Source of the DNA: Thermogemmatispora aurantia
Lineage (GTDB): Bacteria; Chloroflexota; Ktedonobacteria; Ktedonobacterales; Ktedonobacteraceae
NCBI RefSeq assembly: GCF_008974285.1
Contig: NZ_BKZV01000001.1
Location: forward strand, 233,319 to 297,318
Reading direction: 5' to 3'
Length of the DNA: 64,000 nucleotides
The position numbers were made by a program, and so were the translations under genes. Under the pieces are notes generated by a model. It made no database searches, was not told the origin of the DNA, and saw only the letters and a list, made by a program, of their open reading frames with translations. Shown piece by piece: positions 36,776 through 46,465 of the stretch. The stretch's first letter is position 1; each line of letters begins with the position of its first letter.

Positions 36776-37156
36776 CTACTCTCCTCTCGGCGTGCCAGGC
36801 GTAAGGCCCGTGGTAAGCGTTACGAGGCTAAGGCTAAGGCCCGTAAGGCTTACCAACCCGCTAAGGGTAAGGCTAAGGCCAATAAGCAGCACAAGCCCTA
36901 CAAGGAGGAGCGTGGAGGCAATCGCAATAGCTAGAGGAGCGACAAATAAAGAAATCGGCGTCAAGACGCCGATTTTCAGAATGAGGAGGAGACCAGCCAT
37001 CATAGCAGCGGCCATAGCGGCGGCAGCTGTCATAGTCGCAGCATGCCCCATCTCGCCGCGCATAGCGCTAGCCGCAGAGCGACAGCCCATTGCAGACTGT
37101 TCAGCCCAGGACATTGCTTCGGCCCGCTGCTTGCCGGTGCGACGCGCTGCTGACAT
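36776..37156 (-). CDS. Leu/Val/Ile/Thr-rich leader reading frame of the ilv-leu operon
   Basis: A 126-codon frame with ATG 37156 preceded by AGAAGGAGC. The first 50 residues are Ala/Met/Arg-rich. From about residue 55 to 118 it is almost entirely Leu, Val, Ile, Thr, Ser and Gly, for example LLLVGLVLLIGLSLTLSGL. The last 16 leucines use CTT eleven times, a codon not favoured in neighbouring genes. It ends with TAG just before the attenuator. I read it as a regulatory leader peptide, longer than the 15-35 residues usual for such leaders. A small membrane protein is the alternative, since the composition alone would also make membrane helices. Confidence 0.65.
   Translation of the reverse strand: MSAARRTGKQRAEAMSWAEQSAMGCRSAASAMRGEMGHAATMTAAAAMAAAMMAGLLLILKIGVLTPISLFVAPLAIAIASTLLLVGLVLLIGLSLTLSGLVSLTGLSLSLVTLTTGLTPGTPRGE
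36952..36975 (-). repeat. Perfect hairpin inside the leader frame
   Basis: AAATCGGCGTC (36952-36962) and GACGCCGATTT (36965-36975) form a perfect inverted repeat around two bases. On the minus strand it is followed by a T-rich stretch (CTTTATTTG). It lies within leader codons for residues about 61-65, so translating ribosomes would open it. It could be an additional pause or termination site. Confidence 0.6.
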
Positions 37157-37572
37157 GCTCACTGGCTCCTTCTCTCAGAGAATCTCGCTGCCTTTGCGTA
37201 CAGTATCCGTACTTCTTTCGCTCCGCGCGATTGCTCAGCTTAGAGGAGGGAAAGATACCCTCCGCGAGAAACAACCTTTTCAGTGTCTAGAGAGATCACT
37301 ACTTGCTTGCAAGAGACGTTTAAGGGTTAGAGGCGAACCGTTGCCTCAAACCTGCTCTGCTCGCCCTTCTCTACCATCAGCCGGCTCTTATTTTGCTGCC
37401 AGGCCAGTCTGCAACAAAGAGAGAGCGTCAAGAGCATGTGCAGCGTCTCGGAGGTAATTGACTGCGGGCGTCGTTGCCAGGCTGTCGTGCGAACCCCGTA
37501 CCTGCTCTTCTTCCCTTCTCTCCTAACCACCCTTTCGGAGCCACATCTTCGTAGCGGGTCCTGCTGTCTGAG

Positions 37573-37601
37573 AGGATACACCACTCGCTGGAGTTTGTCA
37601 A
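37573..37601 (-). promoter_or_regulatory. Sigma70-type promoter upstream of the ilv leader
   Basis: On the minus strand TTGACA (37596-37601) and TATCCT (37573-37578) are separated by exactly 17 bases. It would start a transcript about 410 bases before the leader ATG and 990 bases before ilvB. Within this leader a second short Leu-rich frame (starting MLLTLSLCC at 37434) lacks a ribosome site. The rest of 37157-37905 shows no gene. Confidence 0.6.
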
Positions 37602-37905
37602 CCCCTGAATCGCTTTCTGCCCCTCTTGGCAGAAGCCAAGAGCGTCTTCAAAGGAGGTTGGAGGCTGGCCTGGAACCTCTTTTTTCCCTTTATTTATGGG
37701 CAGCGACGAGAGAGAGGCCACCAGGTGACAGATCAGCCTCCTCTTCTCCTGCGGTCCCCAGCAGAAGAGATGACCAGACGCAAGGGTGGGCCAGGTTAGG
37801 CCGGATAGGAACGAACGTAGAGATCAGCCAGCCGCCAGCGATGGAGACGGCTTTGTCCGCCACTTCACTCAGCCAGTTCTAAAACGACCCAGCCCCTGCT
37901 GCCAG

Positions 37906-38490
37906 CTACGCCTCTGGCGTCGCGAGGCGGGCGCGATACAGATAGCTATAGCGCGCCCCAGCTCGCGACAGCTCGCTCTTCATCACGTCCAGGGTTTCTA
38001 CAGTGTGTTCTGGCAGCGAAGCCGGCACGCGGATCTCGTAGAGCAAGCGCTGCAAAGCCTGCTGCTCCTCACGGGAGAGCGGCCTCTTGAGGCGCGCGAG
38101 CGTTAAATGGGGCGAAAAAGGGCGCTCCTCTGGCGGGAACCCTCGCGCCTGCAGTTCACGCATCAGTACTTGCTGCAAGGCTTGCAGCCGTCCCGATGCA
38201 TCCTCAAGACCCATCCAGACGACGCGCGGGGCACGCGCGGACCCAAAAGTACCAAGTCCTGTTAGGCGATAGCTAAAAGGGGGCACCTGACGCGCCGCGG
38301 CCTCGCCGGCCTCAATCGCCTGTGCCAGTTGCTCATCGCTCAATTCCCCCAAAAAAGCCAGCGTCACATGTAACGAGGCTGGCTCAACCCAGCGCGCCGC
38401 GGGTAAAAGATGCGCGCCACGTGCGATAGCTCGTTCTAGAAACCTCTGTAGCTCTGGACTCAGATCGAGAGCAAGAAAGGTGCGTGTCAT
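37906..38490 (-). CDS. thpR: RNA 2',3'-cyclic phosphodiesterase (2'-5' RNA ligase family)
   Basis: A 194-residue 2H phosphoesterase. The two HxT motifs are HVTLAFLGEL (residues 41-43) and HLTLARLKRP (about 126-128). The family opens 2',3'-cyclic phosphates on RNA and was first described as a 2'-5' RNA ligase. It starts 18 bases after the ftsH stop, so it is probably co-transcribed with ftsH; GAGGGGAA lies upstream with long spacing. The last 25 residues (ELSRAGARYSYLYRARL) are typical of the family. Confidence 0.9.
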   Translation of the reverse strand: MTRTFLALDLSPELQRFLERAIARGAHLLPAARWVEPASLHVTLAFLGELSDEQLAQAIEAGEAAARQVPPFSYRLTGLGTFGSARAPRVVWMGLEDASGRLQALQQVLMRELQARGFPPEERPFSPHLTLARLKRPLSREEQQALQRLLYEIRVPASLPEHTVETLDVMKSELSRAGARYSYLYRARLATPEA

Positions 38491-38508
38491 TGCCGGAAAT
38501 CGTTCCCC

Positions 38509-40350
38509 TCACGCGGCAAAGAGCATGGCATCCAGCTCCTCACCATCAATCGTTTCAACCTCGATCAAGCGCTCGGCGATAGCTACCAGCTTCTCGCGCT
38601 TCTGGCGGAGAATCTCAAGGGCCGTCTGGTGAGCCTCCTCCACCAGGCGCGCGACCTCGGCATCGATGCGCGCCGCCATCTCGGGGCTAATCAGAGCAGT
38701 GCCATCTTCGCTCATCTTGAGGGCTACATTTCCCAGGGCGCTCATGCCGAACTCGCAGACCATGCGCCGGGCCAGCTCTGTCACATACTCGATATCCTGA
38801 CTGGCCCCTGTCGTGATATCGCCGAAGATCAGCTCTTCAGCGGCACGCCCCCCCATAGCCCCGGCCATCTTCGCCAGCAGTTCAGAGCGCCGCAAGAGAT
38901 AGCGGTCCTCCAGCGGGGCCTGGAGAGTAATACCCAGGGCCATACCACGAGCGATGGCTGTTACTTTGCGCACTGGGTCAGCGCCGGGCAGCGAGCGCAT
39001 CACAATGGCATGGCCTACCTCGTGATAGGCAATGATGGCTTTTTCGGCCTCCGTAATCACCCGGCTCTTACGCTCCGGCCCTGCCATCACCCGCAGAATC
39101 GCCTCCTCTAGCTCGGCATCGCCGATGGTTTCACGGTGGCGACGAGCCGCCAGCAGGGCGGCCTCATTGAGGAGATTGGCCAGGTCGGCCCCTGAGAACC
39201 CTGCCGTCTGGCGCGCAACGCGCTGCAGATCGACGTCCTCCGCCAGGGGCTTGCCACGAGCATGCACTTCCAGAATCGCCAGACGCCCACGGATATCCGG
39301 CTTATCCAGGACTATCTGCCGATCGAAGCGGCCTGGACGCAGGAGAGCAGGGTCGAGGACATCGGGCCGGTTGGTGGCAGCGATCACCACCACGCTGCTG
39401 TTTTTCTCGAAGCCGTCCATTTCTACGAGCAGCTGATTGAGCGTCTGCTCCCGTTCATCGTTTCCGCTGGCCGCCGAGGCGTGGCGCTGGCGACCAACGG
39501 CGTCAATCTCATCAATGAAGATAATGCAAGGAGCATGGGCCCGGGCCTCACGGAAGAGATCCCGCACACGCGCAGCTCCAACGCCGACGAACATCTCGAC
39601 AAACTCAGAGCCGCTGACGCTATAGAAAGGTACGCCCGCCTCACCAGCAACAGCCCGCGCCAGCAGCGTCTTGCCCGTGCCAGGCGCGCCTACAAGCAAG
39701 ACTCCACGCGGCGTGCGGGCGCCCATAACCCGGAAGCGCTCGGGTTGCTTGAGAAATTCGACGATCTCTTCTAGCTCGACTTTGGCCTCTTCAACGCCAG
39801 CAACATCTTTGAAGAGAATAGAGGGACGGCTCTCGTGAAAGCGTCGTGCACGCGAGCGGGCGAAAGGCAGGGCCGAGGCCCCAGGACCAACACGGCGCAG
39901 GAGGAAAAAGGCCCCTCCTACAACGAGAGCCACAAAGAAGAGATAGGCCAGCCCTTGCTCCCAGCTCGTATGTTGCCCGTTATCGACAGTCACGGTGACC
40001 CCGTCCCGTCGCAAGAGGTCGGTTAGCGTCTGCCCCTCTTCCTTAAAGGCGTGGTATTGCTGACCGCTCCGATCGCGCGCATAGACGTCGCTACCACTGA
40101 TCAGGGCACTCCGGAGAGTGTGATGGTCAGCCATGTCGAGCAAAGCGCTGATCGGCACTTCGTGCGTGGTTGCCCCACCGAAGGGACTGCGCACAACGCG
40201 CACGCTCAGCAAGACAAAGAGCGCTGCTCCTACTAAGATAAGTGGTAGAACCAGACGCAGCCACGGGTTCTTCTTCCAGAAGGTCCTCAAAGAGAATCGC
40301 CGCTTGTTTTTCGACGATGATTCGTGCTTGTGCTCAGGAGACCTATCCAT
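38509..40350 (-). CDS. ftsH: ATP-dependent zinc metalloprotease FtsH
   Basis: A 613-residue membrane AAA protease that degrades membrane and short-lived cytosolic proteins. There are two transmembrane helices at about 31-50 and 131-150 around a short extracytoplasmic domain. The AAA domain has Walker A GAPGTGKT, pore loop [13 protein letters not shown], Walker [13 protein letters not shown] and arginine fingers in RPGRFDR. The protease site is HEVGH with the downstream acidic ligand in the helical domain. The ATG follows GAAGGATG. Bacteria with several FtsH copies are common in Chloroflexota; other copies are not in this window. Confidence 0.95.
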   Translation of the reverse strand: MDRSPEHKHESSSKNKRRFSLRTFWKKNPWLRLVLPLILVGAALFVLLSVRVVRSPFGGATTHEVPISALLDMADHHTLRSALISGSDVYARDRSGQQYHAFKEEGQTLTDLLRRDGVTVTVDNGQHTSWEQGLAYLFFVALVVGGAFFLLRRVGPGASALPFARSRARRFHESRPSILFKDVAGVEEAKVELEEIVEFLKQPERFRVMGARTPRGVLLVGAPGTGKTLLARAVAGEAGVPFYSVSGSEFVEMFVGVGAARVRDLFREARAHAPCIIFIDEIDAVGRQRHASAASGNDEREQTLNQLLVEMDGFEKNSSVVVIAATNRPDVLDPALLRPGRFDRQIVLDKPDIRGRLAILEVHARGKPLAEDVDLQRVARQTAGFSGADLANLLNEAALLAARRHRETIGDAELEEAILRVMAGPERKSRVITEAEKAIIAYHEVGHAIVMRSLPGADPVRKVTAIARGMALGITLQAPLEDRYLLRRSELLAKMAGAMGGRAAEELIFGDITTGASQDIEYVTELARRMVCEFGMSALGNVALKMSEDGTALISPEMAARIDAEVARLVEEAHQTALEILRQKREKLVAIAERLIEVETIDGEELDAMLFAA

Positions 40351-40767
40351 GCATCCTTCAAATCCTTAATTACAATATCTACCTCCAGAGCAGGTTGTGT
40401 TGCCCCAGAGTATATCAAAGTAGCTCTCAGTGTTTTAGATCGGTTCAAATATGTGATTACTATAGCCTGCTACAGCCCGGTTTAGCAAGACTGTAGCTGA
40501 TTGTACCAGGGGAAGACCAGCAACCACGGATCTGGCCGGATCGGGCCAGGCCTATTTTCCCGGCCACCCAGCCTCTGGAAGGGCGCGAGAGGTTCCTCCT
40601 GACAGGACTGGAAATCGCTCCCGGCCCGTGTCATAATGATTCTGTTCCCAGGTCGGAGGCACCAACGACGCTGAAGATGCCGAAGACAGCAGCGTGCCAC
40701 ACTACTCAGTGTGTCTGAGCAGCTCGACGAACGACTCGCGGGAGATGGGACGGAAAGGAAAGATCCT
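40351..40767. other. Divergent intergenic region between ftsH and the formate dehydrogenase operon
   Basis: It is AT-rich at 40370-40480, where promoters for both strands are likely, but I find no hexamer pair that is clearly better than chance. No gene is seen. Confidence 0.4.
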
Positions 40768-43700
40768 ATGTCATCCAGGAAGCGCGAAGAAGCAGAAGAA
40801 GCAACTGCAGCGCTACCACTGCTGGTGAAGACGCTCCAAGAGGTCGCCGATGAGGCTCTGGAGATCGGCTCCAAGCGCCAACCCTTCAGCGCAGAGAGCC
40901 GCCAGAAGAGGCCTCGCATCCGCGACGCGCGCGTGGTTCACAGCGTCTGTCCCTATTGCGCTGTGGGCTGCGGCCTCAATGTCTACGTGAAAGATGGCCA
41001 GGTGCTCGATATTGAAGGGAACCCAGATAGCCCTATCAACCACGGGACGCTCTGCCCCAAAGGGGCAGCTACCTTCCAGTACACCGTGAATCCTAGCCGC
41101 CTGACGCGTGTGCTCTATCGTGCCCCCTACAGCGATCACTGGGAGGAGAAGTCACTTGATTGGGCGATGGAGCAGATCGCGCTGCGCGTCAAGCAGACGC
41201 GCGATGCGACCTTTGTTGAGCGGCTCCCCGATGGGCGAGAGGTCAATCATACGCTGGCCATAGCCTCGCTGGGCGGTGCCACGCTCGATGTAGAAGAGAA
41301 CTATTTGATGAAGAAACTCTTCACGGGCGCTCTGGGCATCGTCTCCATCGAGAACCAGGCCCGTATATGACACAGCTCCACAGTGCCCGGTCTGGGCACC
41401 ACATTGGGGCGTGGCGGGGCCACGACCTTCCCACAAGATCTTGTCAATAGCGACTGCATTTTGATCATGGGCAGCAACATGGCGGAAGCCCATCCGGTGG
41501 CCTTCGCTAATGTTGTCAAGGCGAAAGAGCGCGGCGCCAAGGTCATCCACATCGATCCGCATTTCTCACGTACGTCTGCGCTCGCCAACCTTTATGTGCC
41601 CATTCGCGCAGGGAGCGATATCGTCTTCCTGGGGGCCATTATTCGCTACCTGCTGGAGCAGAAGGCTTTCTTCCAGGAATATGTACTGCATTACACGAAT
41701 ATTGCGACCCTGATCCGTGAGGATTTTCGCGATACCGAGGACCTCGATGGGGTCTTCTCTGGTTACGATCCTGAGACCGGCACTTACGACCCGACCAGCT
41801 GGGACTACGAGCGCGATGCCGCTGGCCGTCCACTGAGCGATCCAACGCTGGAGCATCCGCGCTGCGTTTACCAGATCATGCGTCGCCACTATGCGCGCTA
41901 TACTCCTGAGCTGGTCGAGCAGGTCTGTGGAGTGCCACGCGCGCTCTGGCAGCAAGTGGTCGATACCTTGATCGCCAATTCAGGGCGCGAGCGCACGAGC
42001 GCCATCTGCTACGCCGTGGGCTGGACCCAGCAATCGAAAGGCGTGCAGATTATCCGTACGGCGGCCATGCTTCAGCTGCTGCTGGGCAATATCGGGCGTC
42101 CTGGCGGTGGGGTAATGGCCCTGCGCGGCCATGCCTCGATCCAGGGGTCAACCGATGTGCCGACTCTCTACGATCTGCTCTCCGGCTATATGCCGCAACC
42201 TGCGGCGTTGCTCGCTCCCGGACCGGGAACCAGGCGCCCACGGGCCGAGGAGGTCCAGGCACCGGTTGCCGGCGAGGAGATGAGGCCAGTCGGTCCTTCG
42301 CAGCAGACGCTGGCCGAATATATCGCCGCGGTCGGGCAGAAAACAGGTTGGTGGGCCAATCTGCCAGCCTATATCCGCAGCCTGTTGAAAGCCTGGTACG
42401 GCTCCTATGCCGATGAGGAAGAGGGGGAGCGCAGCTATCGCTTCCTGCCCAAGATTATCGGTGACCATTCTCATCTGGCTACCAGCTATGAGATGCTGGA
42501 TGGGAAGGTGCGAGGCTACTTCCTCTTCGGTCAGAATCCCGCCGCCGGGAGCACGAACGCCCGCATGCAGCGCAAGGCGCTGGCTCAGCTTGACTGGCTG
42601 GTGGTCCGCGATCTCTACGAGGTCGAGTCGGCGGCTTTCTGGTACCGTGGGCCAGAGGGCGAGGCGGTTGATCCCAGGCAGATCAAGACCGAGGTTTTCC
42701 TGTTGCCTGCCGCCGCCTCCACAGAGAAAGAGGGTTCTTTTACGAATACACAGCGCCTGCTGCAGTGGCGAGATAAGGCCGTTGATCCCCCTGGCGATGC
42801 GCGCTCCGACCTGTGGTTTGTTTACCACCTTGGCAAACGCCTGAAGGCGCTCTACGCCGATAGCCCCCACGAGCGCGATCTGCCTATCAAGGCCCTGACC
42901 TGGGACTACGAGCGCGAGACGCCCGAGCCTGGCTCACGTATTCTCGATGAGCCAGATGCCTTGCTGGTGCTGAAGGAGATTAACGGCTATTATGCGCGTA
43001 CTCCCGACGGGAAGGAGTATAGTCTGCGCGAGGCTCCCCATGTGCCTGATTTCACGGTTCTGAAGGCCGATGGGAGCACGGCCTGTGGCTCCTGGATCTA
43101 TAGCGGAGTGTACCCAGAGCCGGGGCGAAACCGCGCAGCTTCCCGCGACCCTTCCGGCTATACCTTCCCCAACTGGGGCTTTGCCTGGCCGGCTAACCGT
43201 CGTATCCTCTACAACCGGGCCTCGGCTGATCCCCAGGGTCGCCCCTGGTCGGAGCGCAAAAAGTATATCTGGTGGGACGAGGAGCGCAGACAGTGGACAG
43301 GCTACGATGTCCCCGACTTCCCGCTGCGCAAGCCACCAGACTACACGCCGCCGCCGGGCGCTACCGGGATCGATGCCCACTCTGGCAGCGACCCCTTCAT
43401 CATGAAGCCCGACGGCAAGGGCTGGCTTTTTGCGCCGAGTGGCCTCAAGGATGGCCCGCTTCCGACGCACTATGAAGCGGCAGAGGCGCCGATCACCAAC
43501 CCGCTCTACCATCGTCAGAGCAATCCTGCGGCTCGCTACTACCGCGACCGACCCGACAACCGACTGGCGGCGGTCGGCGATGAGCGCTATCCGATCGTGG
43601 CCACCACTTATCGCTTGACGGAGCATCACCTGAGCGGGCCGATGACGCGCTGGCTGCCCTGGCTGAATGCCCTCCAGCCGGCTCTCTTTGTGGAGATCAG

Positions 43701-43989
43701 CCCAGAGCTGGCCGCAGAACGCCAGATTCGCCACGGCGACCAGGTGATTATCAGTACTCCCCGCGGCGAGATCCAGGCCCGCGCCCTGGTGACACGTCGT
43801 CTGCGTCCACTGCGGCTCAATGGACGCATCGTCCATCAGATCGGGTTGCCTTTCCATTGGGGCTTCCAGGGCAAGGCCACTGGCAGTATCACGAACGATC
43901 TGACGCACATGGTGCTTGAGCCCAACGTCAGCATTGAGGAGGCGAAAGCCTTCCTGTGCGATGTGCGTCCAGCGCGAGGCAGAAGCTAA
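40768..43989 (+). CDS. fdhA: Selenocysteine-containing formate dehydrogenase, catalytic subunit
   Basis: A 1073-residue molybdopterin oxidoreductase read through an in-frame TGA at 41368-41370 (codon 201). The [4Fe-4S] site is CPYCAVGCG and later GTLCPKG. The sequence around the TGA is ENQARI-U-HSSTVPGLG, matching the active-site segment of formate dehydrogenases, where this position is Sec or Cys. Downstream, MGSNMAEAHPVAF and the C-terminal cofactor domain (HGDQVIISTPRGEIQ) continue without interruption. A SECIS-like hairpin follows the TGA. No twin-arginine signal is visible at the N-terminus. ATG 40768 has GGAAAGGAAAG upstream; a GTG at 40711 is less likely. The operon continues with an iron-sulfur subunit and an NrfD-type anchor. 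Confidence 0.9.
41383..41399 (+). promoter_or_regulatory. Bacterial SECIS hairpin
   Basis: GTGCCC (41383-41388) and GGGCAC (41394-41399) form a perfect stem around the loop GGTCT. The loop contains the GU that SelB recognises and is the same as in the fdhF element of E. coli. It begins 12 bases after the TGA and the loop lies 18 bases after it, within the usual range. Confidence 0.85.
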
Positions 43990-44130
43990 GCGCTCTCAGA
44001 GCGGCACGGCACTCCGGCTTTAGTGACCAGTGTGAGCAGATCAACGGCGAACTTTTCCAAAGCCATTGGTCTGCCTCTGCGCCAGATGCCGCCGCCGCTC
44101 TGGCACCTTGGCAGCAAAGGAGAGAAGATC

Positions 44131-45048
44131 ATGGCGGTTGAAGCAGCGAGACCCCTGCCTGGGGTGCTTAAGCAGCTGCGCACCCTGCTGGAGCCGCTGC
44201 GCAAGGAGGAGCCGCTGCCCCCACAGACAGCGGTGGGCTTCTTCACCGATACCAGCCTGTGTATCGGCTGCAAAGCCTGTGAAATTGCCTGTAAGCAGTG
44301 GAACCAGCTTCCTGCACGTGAACCGGTCTGGGCAGGTACCAGTTATGATAATACGCGCGAGCTGAACGCCATCAATTGGCGTCACGTGCTCTTTATTGAA
44401 CGCATCGGGCGTCACGAGGCGGGCGACCATGATGGAGGCAGCGCTGCGGAAACGGCTGCAGCCCCCACAGAGTTGCCTTTCTTCAATCCCGATCGCTGGC
44501 TGATGCTGAGCGACGTTTGCAAGCATTGCGCCAACGCCCCTTGCCTCGAAGCCTGTCCGACCGGGGCGATTATTCGCACCGAATTCGATACTGTCTATGT
44601 GCAGCAGGACGTCTGCAATGGATGCGGCTATTGCGTGGTCGCCTGTCCTTTTGGAGTGATTGCCCGTGATGCCTTGGGGGGAACCGCGCGCAAGTGCACG
44701 CTGTGCTACGATCGTCTGAAGGATGGTCTGGAGCCGGCCTGCGCCAAGGTCTGCCCGACGGACTCGATCGTCTTCGGCCCGGTCGATCAGCTACGCCAAC
44801 AGGCTCAGGCTCGCCTGGCTCAGCTGCATGAGCGCGGCTTGCGTGAGGCCCGCCTCTATGGTGCCGACGATACCATTTTGGAAGGCGGCCTTCACGCCTT
44901 CTTCCTGCTGCTCGATGAGCCTGCTGTCTATAATTTGCCCGAAGACCCGTCTCGTCCCAGCAGACATGTTCTACCCGCTTCCTTCTGGACAGCGCTGGTG
45001 GCGTTGGCACTGGGTCTGCTCGGAATTTTCTCGTTCAGGAGGCGATGA
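44131..45048 (+). CDS. fdhB: Formate dehydrogenase iron-sulfur (beta) subunit
   Basis: A 305-residue ferredoxin-like electron-transfer subunit (HybA/FdnH/NrfC type). Four cysteine clusters are visible: CIGCKACEIACKQW, CKHCANAPCLEACPTGAI, CNGCGYCVVACPFG and CTLCYDRL with CAKVCPTDSI, consistent with four [4Fe-4S] centres. A single C-terminal helix (FWTALVALALGLLGIFSF) would anchor it. ATG 44131 has AAAGGAGAG upstream. It is followed after six bases by the membrane subunit. Confidence 0.92.
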   Translation: MAVEAARPLPGVLKQLRTLLEPLRKEEPLPPQTAVGFFTDTSLCIGCKACEIACKQWNQLPAREPVWAGTSYDNTRELNAINWRHVLFIERIGRHEAGDHDGGSAAETAAAPTELPFFNPDRWLMLSDVCKHCANAPCLEACPTGAIIRTEFDTVYVQQDVCNGCGYCVVACPFGVIARDALGGTARKCTLCYDRLKDGLEPACAKVCPTDSIVFGPVDQLRQQAQARLAQLHERGLREARLYGADDTILEGGLHAFFLLLDEPAVYNLPEDPSRPSRHVLPASFWTALVALALGLLGIFSFRRR

Positions 45049-45054
45049 CGAGCG

Positions 45055-46206
45055 ATGCAGCCAGAGAGGCAGAGCTTTTCCGCCTGGCTTGCCACGGGCC
45101 AGGCACTAGCGCAACGGCTCCGGCAGATCTCGCGCGCCACTGGCTGGATGGAGCGCCTGGCAGTGCTCAGCACAGGATATCATCCAGACCCTGAACGCGA
45201 GCAGCAAGAGCCAACATACTACGACTATCCTGCTCTCAAAGAGCCGGTCTGGCGCTGGGAAATCGTCTGGTACTTTTTCTTGGGGGGGCTGGCCGCCGGC
45301 TGTTATTTCATTGCCAGCCTGGCGGCGCTCTTTGGCGACGCCGAGGATCGAGCAACGCGGCGCACTGGCTACTATCTCTCGTCACTGGCTCTGCTCCCGT
45401 GCCCGTTGCTGCTGATCAAGGATCTCGGACGTCCTGAGCGCTTTTTGAATATGCTACGCATGTTTAAGGTGCGCTCGCCCATGTCGATGGGCGTCTGGTG
45501 CCTGGTGAGCTTCTCTTTCTTCAGCGGGCTGAGTGCCCTGATTCAGGCCGCGCGAGACCAGTGGCTGGGTCGCTGGTGGGGAGCACGCTGGCTGGCTCGT
45601 CTGCCTCAGCGCCTGCTGGCTCTCCCAGGCATGGCTCTCGCGCTATTCCTGGGAGGCTACACGGGGGTTCTCCTGGCTACCACTAGCATCCCGCTCTGGT
45701 CGCGCAGCAAGATGCTCGGCGCGGTCTTCATCTCCTCAGCCATCTCTACCAGCTCGGCGCTGATTGCTCTCGTGTTACGCCTCAGCGCTGCACCTGTTGC
45801 CGCTCTACACAAACTGGAGCGCCTGGAGTGGGGTGCGCTCCTGAGCGAGCTGCTTGCGCTCTTTGCTTTCCTGCGCGGTTCTGGACGTGCCGCCCGCGCC
45901 CTGGTGGGTAGCGGACCTGCGGAGTACGGACCTCGCTTCTGGCGCTTTGTGGCCATCGGTGGCCTGCTGCTGCCCTGGCTACTCCAGACACGGCTGCTGC
46001 TGACACGCCGCGCTCATGGAGAGGCAGCCACGACGGGAGCAGCAACCAAGCAGCCAGAGCGCAGTCGTGTGCGCTTCAGCGGCTTGTTGCTCTCGCTCCT
46101 TGTCCTTATCGGCGGCTATTTTCTGCGCCGCACGATCATTGAGGCCGGCCATAGCTCCAGCCGCGACGCCCGTACCACGCTCTGGCACGCCCGCGCTGCT
46201 CGTTAA
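45055..46206 (+). CDS. nrfD: NrfD/PsrC-type membrane anchor subunit
   Basis: A 383-residue integral membrane protein with about eight or nine hydrophobic helices. It has the NrfD landmarks WRWEIVWYFFLGGLAAGCY, LIKDLGRPERFLNMLRMFK, SPMSMGVWCLVSF and GGYTGVLLATTSIPLW. NrfD-type subunits pass electrons between the iron-sulfur subunit and quinone. It replaces the cytochrome b subunit of E. coli FdnI, so no heme is expected. The gene closes the fdh operon. Confidence 0.88.
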   Translation: MQPERQSFSAWLATGQALAQRLRQISRATGWMERLAVLSTGYHPDPEREQQEPTYYDYPALKEPVWRWEIVWYFFLGGLAAGCYFIASLAALFGDAEDRATRRTGYYLSSLALLPCPLLLIKDLGRPERFLNMLRMFKVRSPMSMGVWCLVSFSFFSGLSALIQAARDQWLGRWWGARWLARLPQRLLALPGMALALFLGGYTGVLLATTSIPLWSRSKMLGAVFISSAISTSSALIALVLRLSAAPVAALHKLERLEWGALLSELLALFAFLRGSGRAARALVGSGPAEYGPRFWRFVAIGGLLLPWLLQTRLLLTRRAHGEAATTGAATKQPERSRVRFSGLLLSLLVLIGGYFLRRTIIEAGHSSSRDARTTLWHARAAR

Positions 46207-46465
46207 CCAACCACTAGACCTTATCTTTCCCTGTCTGGTCAGTTGACCTCTCCATACCCGGCAGGTACGCCGAGGGGAGAAACTGGCCAGGCAGGGAGGA
46301 TCTCTCTCACGGGCCACGTCCTATCTTGCCCGGCAGGCCAGCGATCTCCAACCCTGAGCCAGCCACAGCGTAGATGTAATGAGGAAACGTAAGTGACGGT
46401 GAGCCTGTCATTCCCCAGAGGCATGCATCAGCGCAATCTTTCAGCGAAAGAGTAGGAACCGAGCA

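Noticed and set aside
36662..36934. Plus-strand frame of 90 codons rich in Lys, Ala and Arg
   Set aside because: It is the exact antisense of the leader and terminator. Repeated CTT/AGC leader codons read as AAG/GCT on the other strand, which produces the Lys/Ala repeats. It has no ribosome site.
37327..37434. Second leader peptide starting MLLTLSLCC
   Set aside because: Leu-rich at the start and downstream of the promoter, but with no ribosome site and no terminator stem after it. Too weak to claim.
40711..43989. Formate dehydrogenase gene as a pseudogene broken by a stop codon
   Set aside because: The TGA is at the known selenocysteine position, the frame continues with full similarity, and a SECIS hairpin follows at the right distance.
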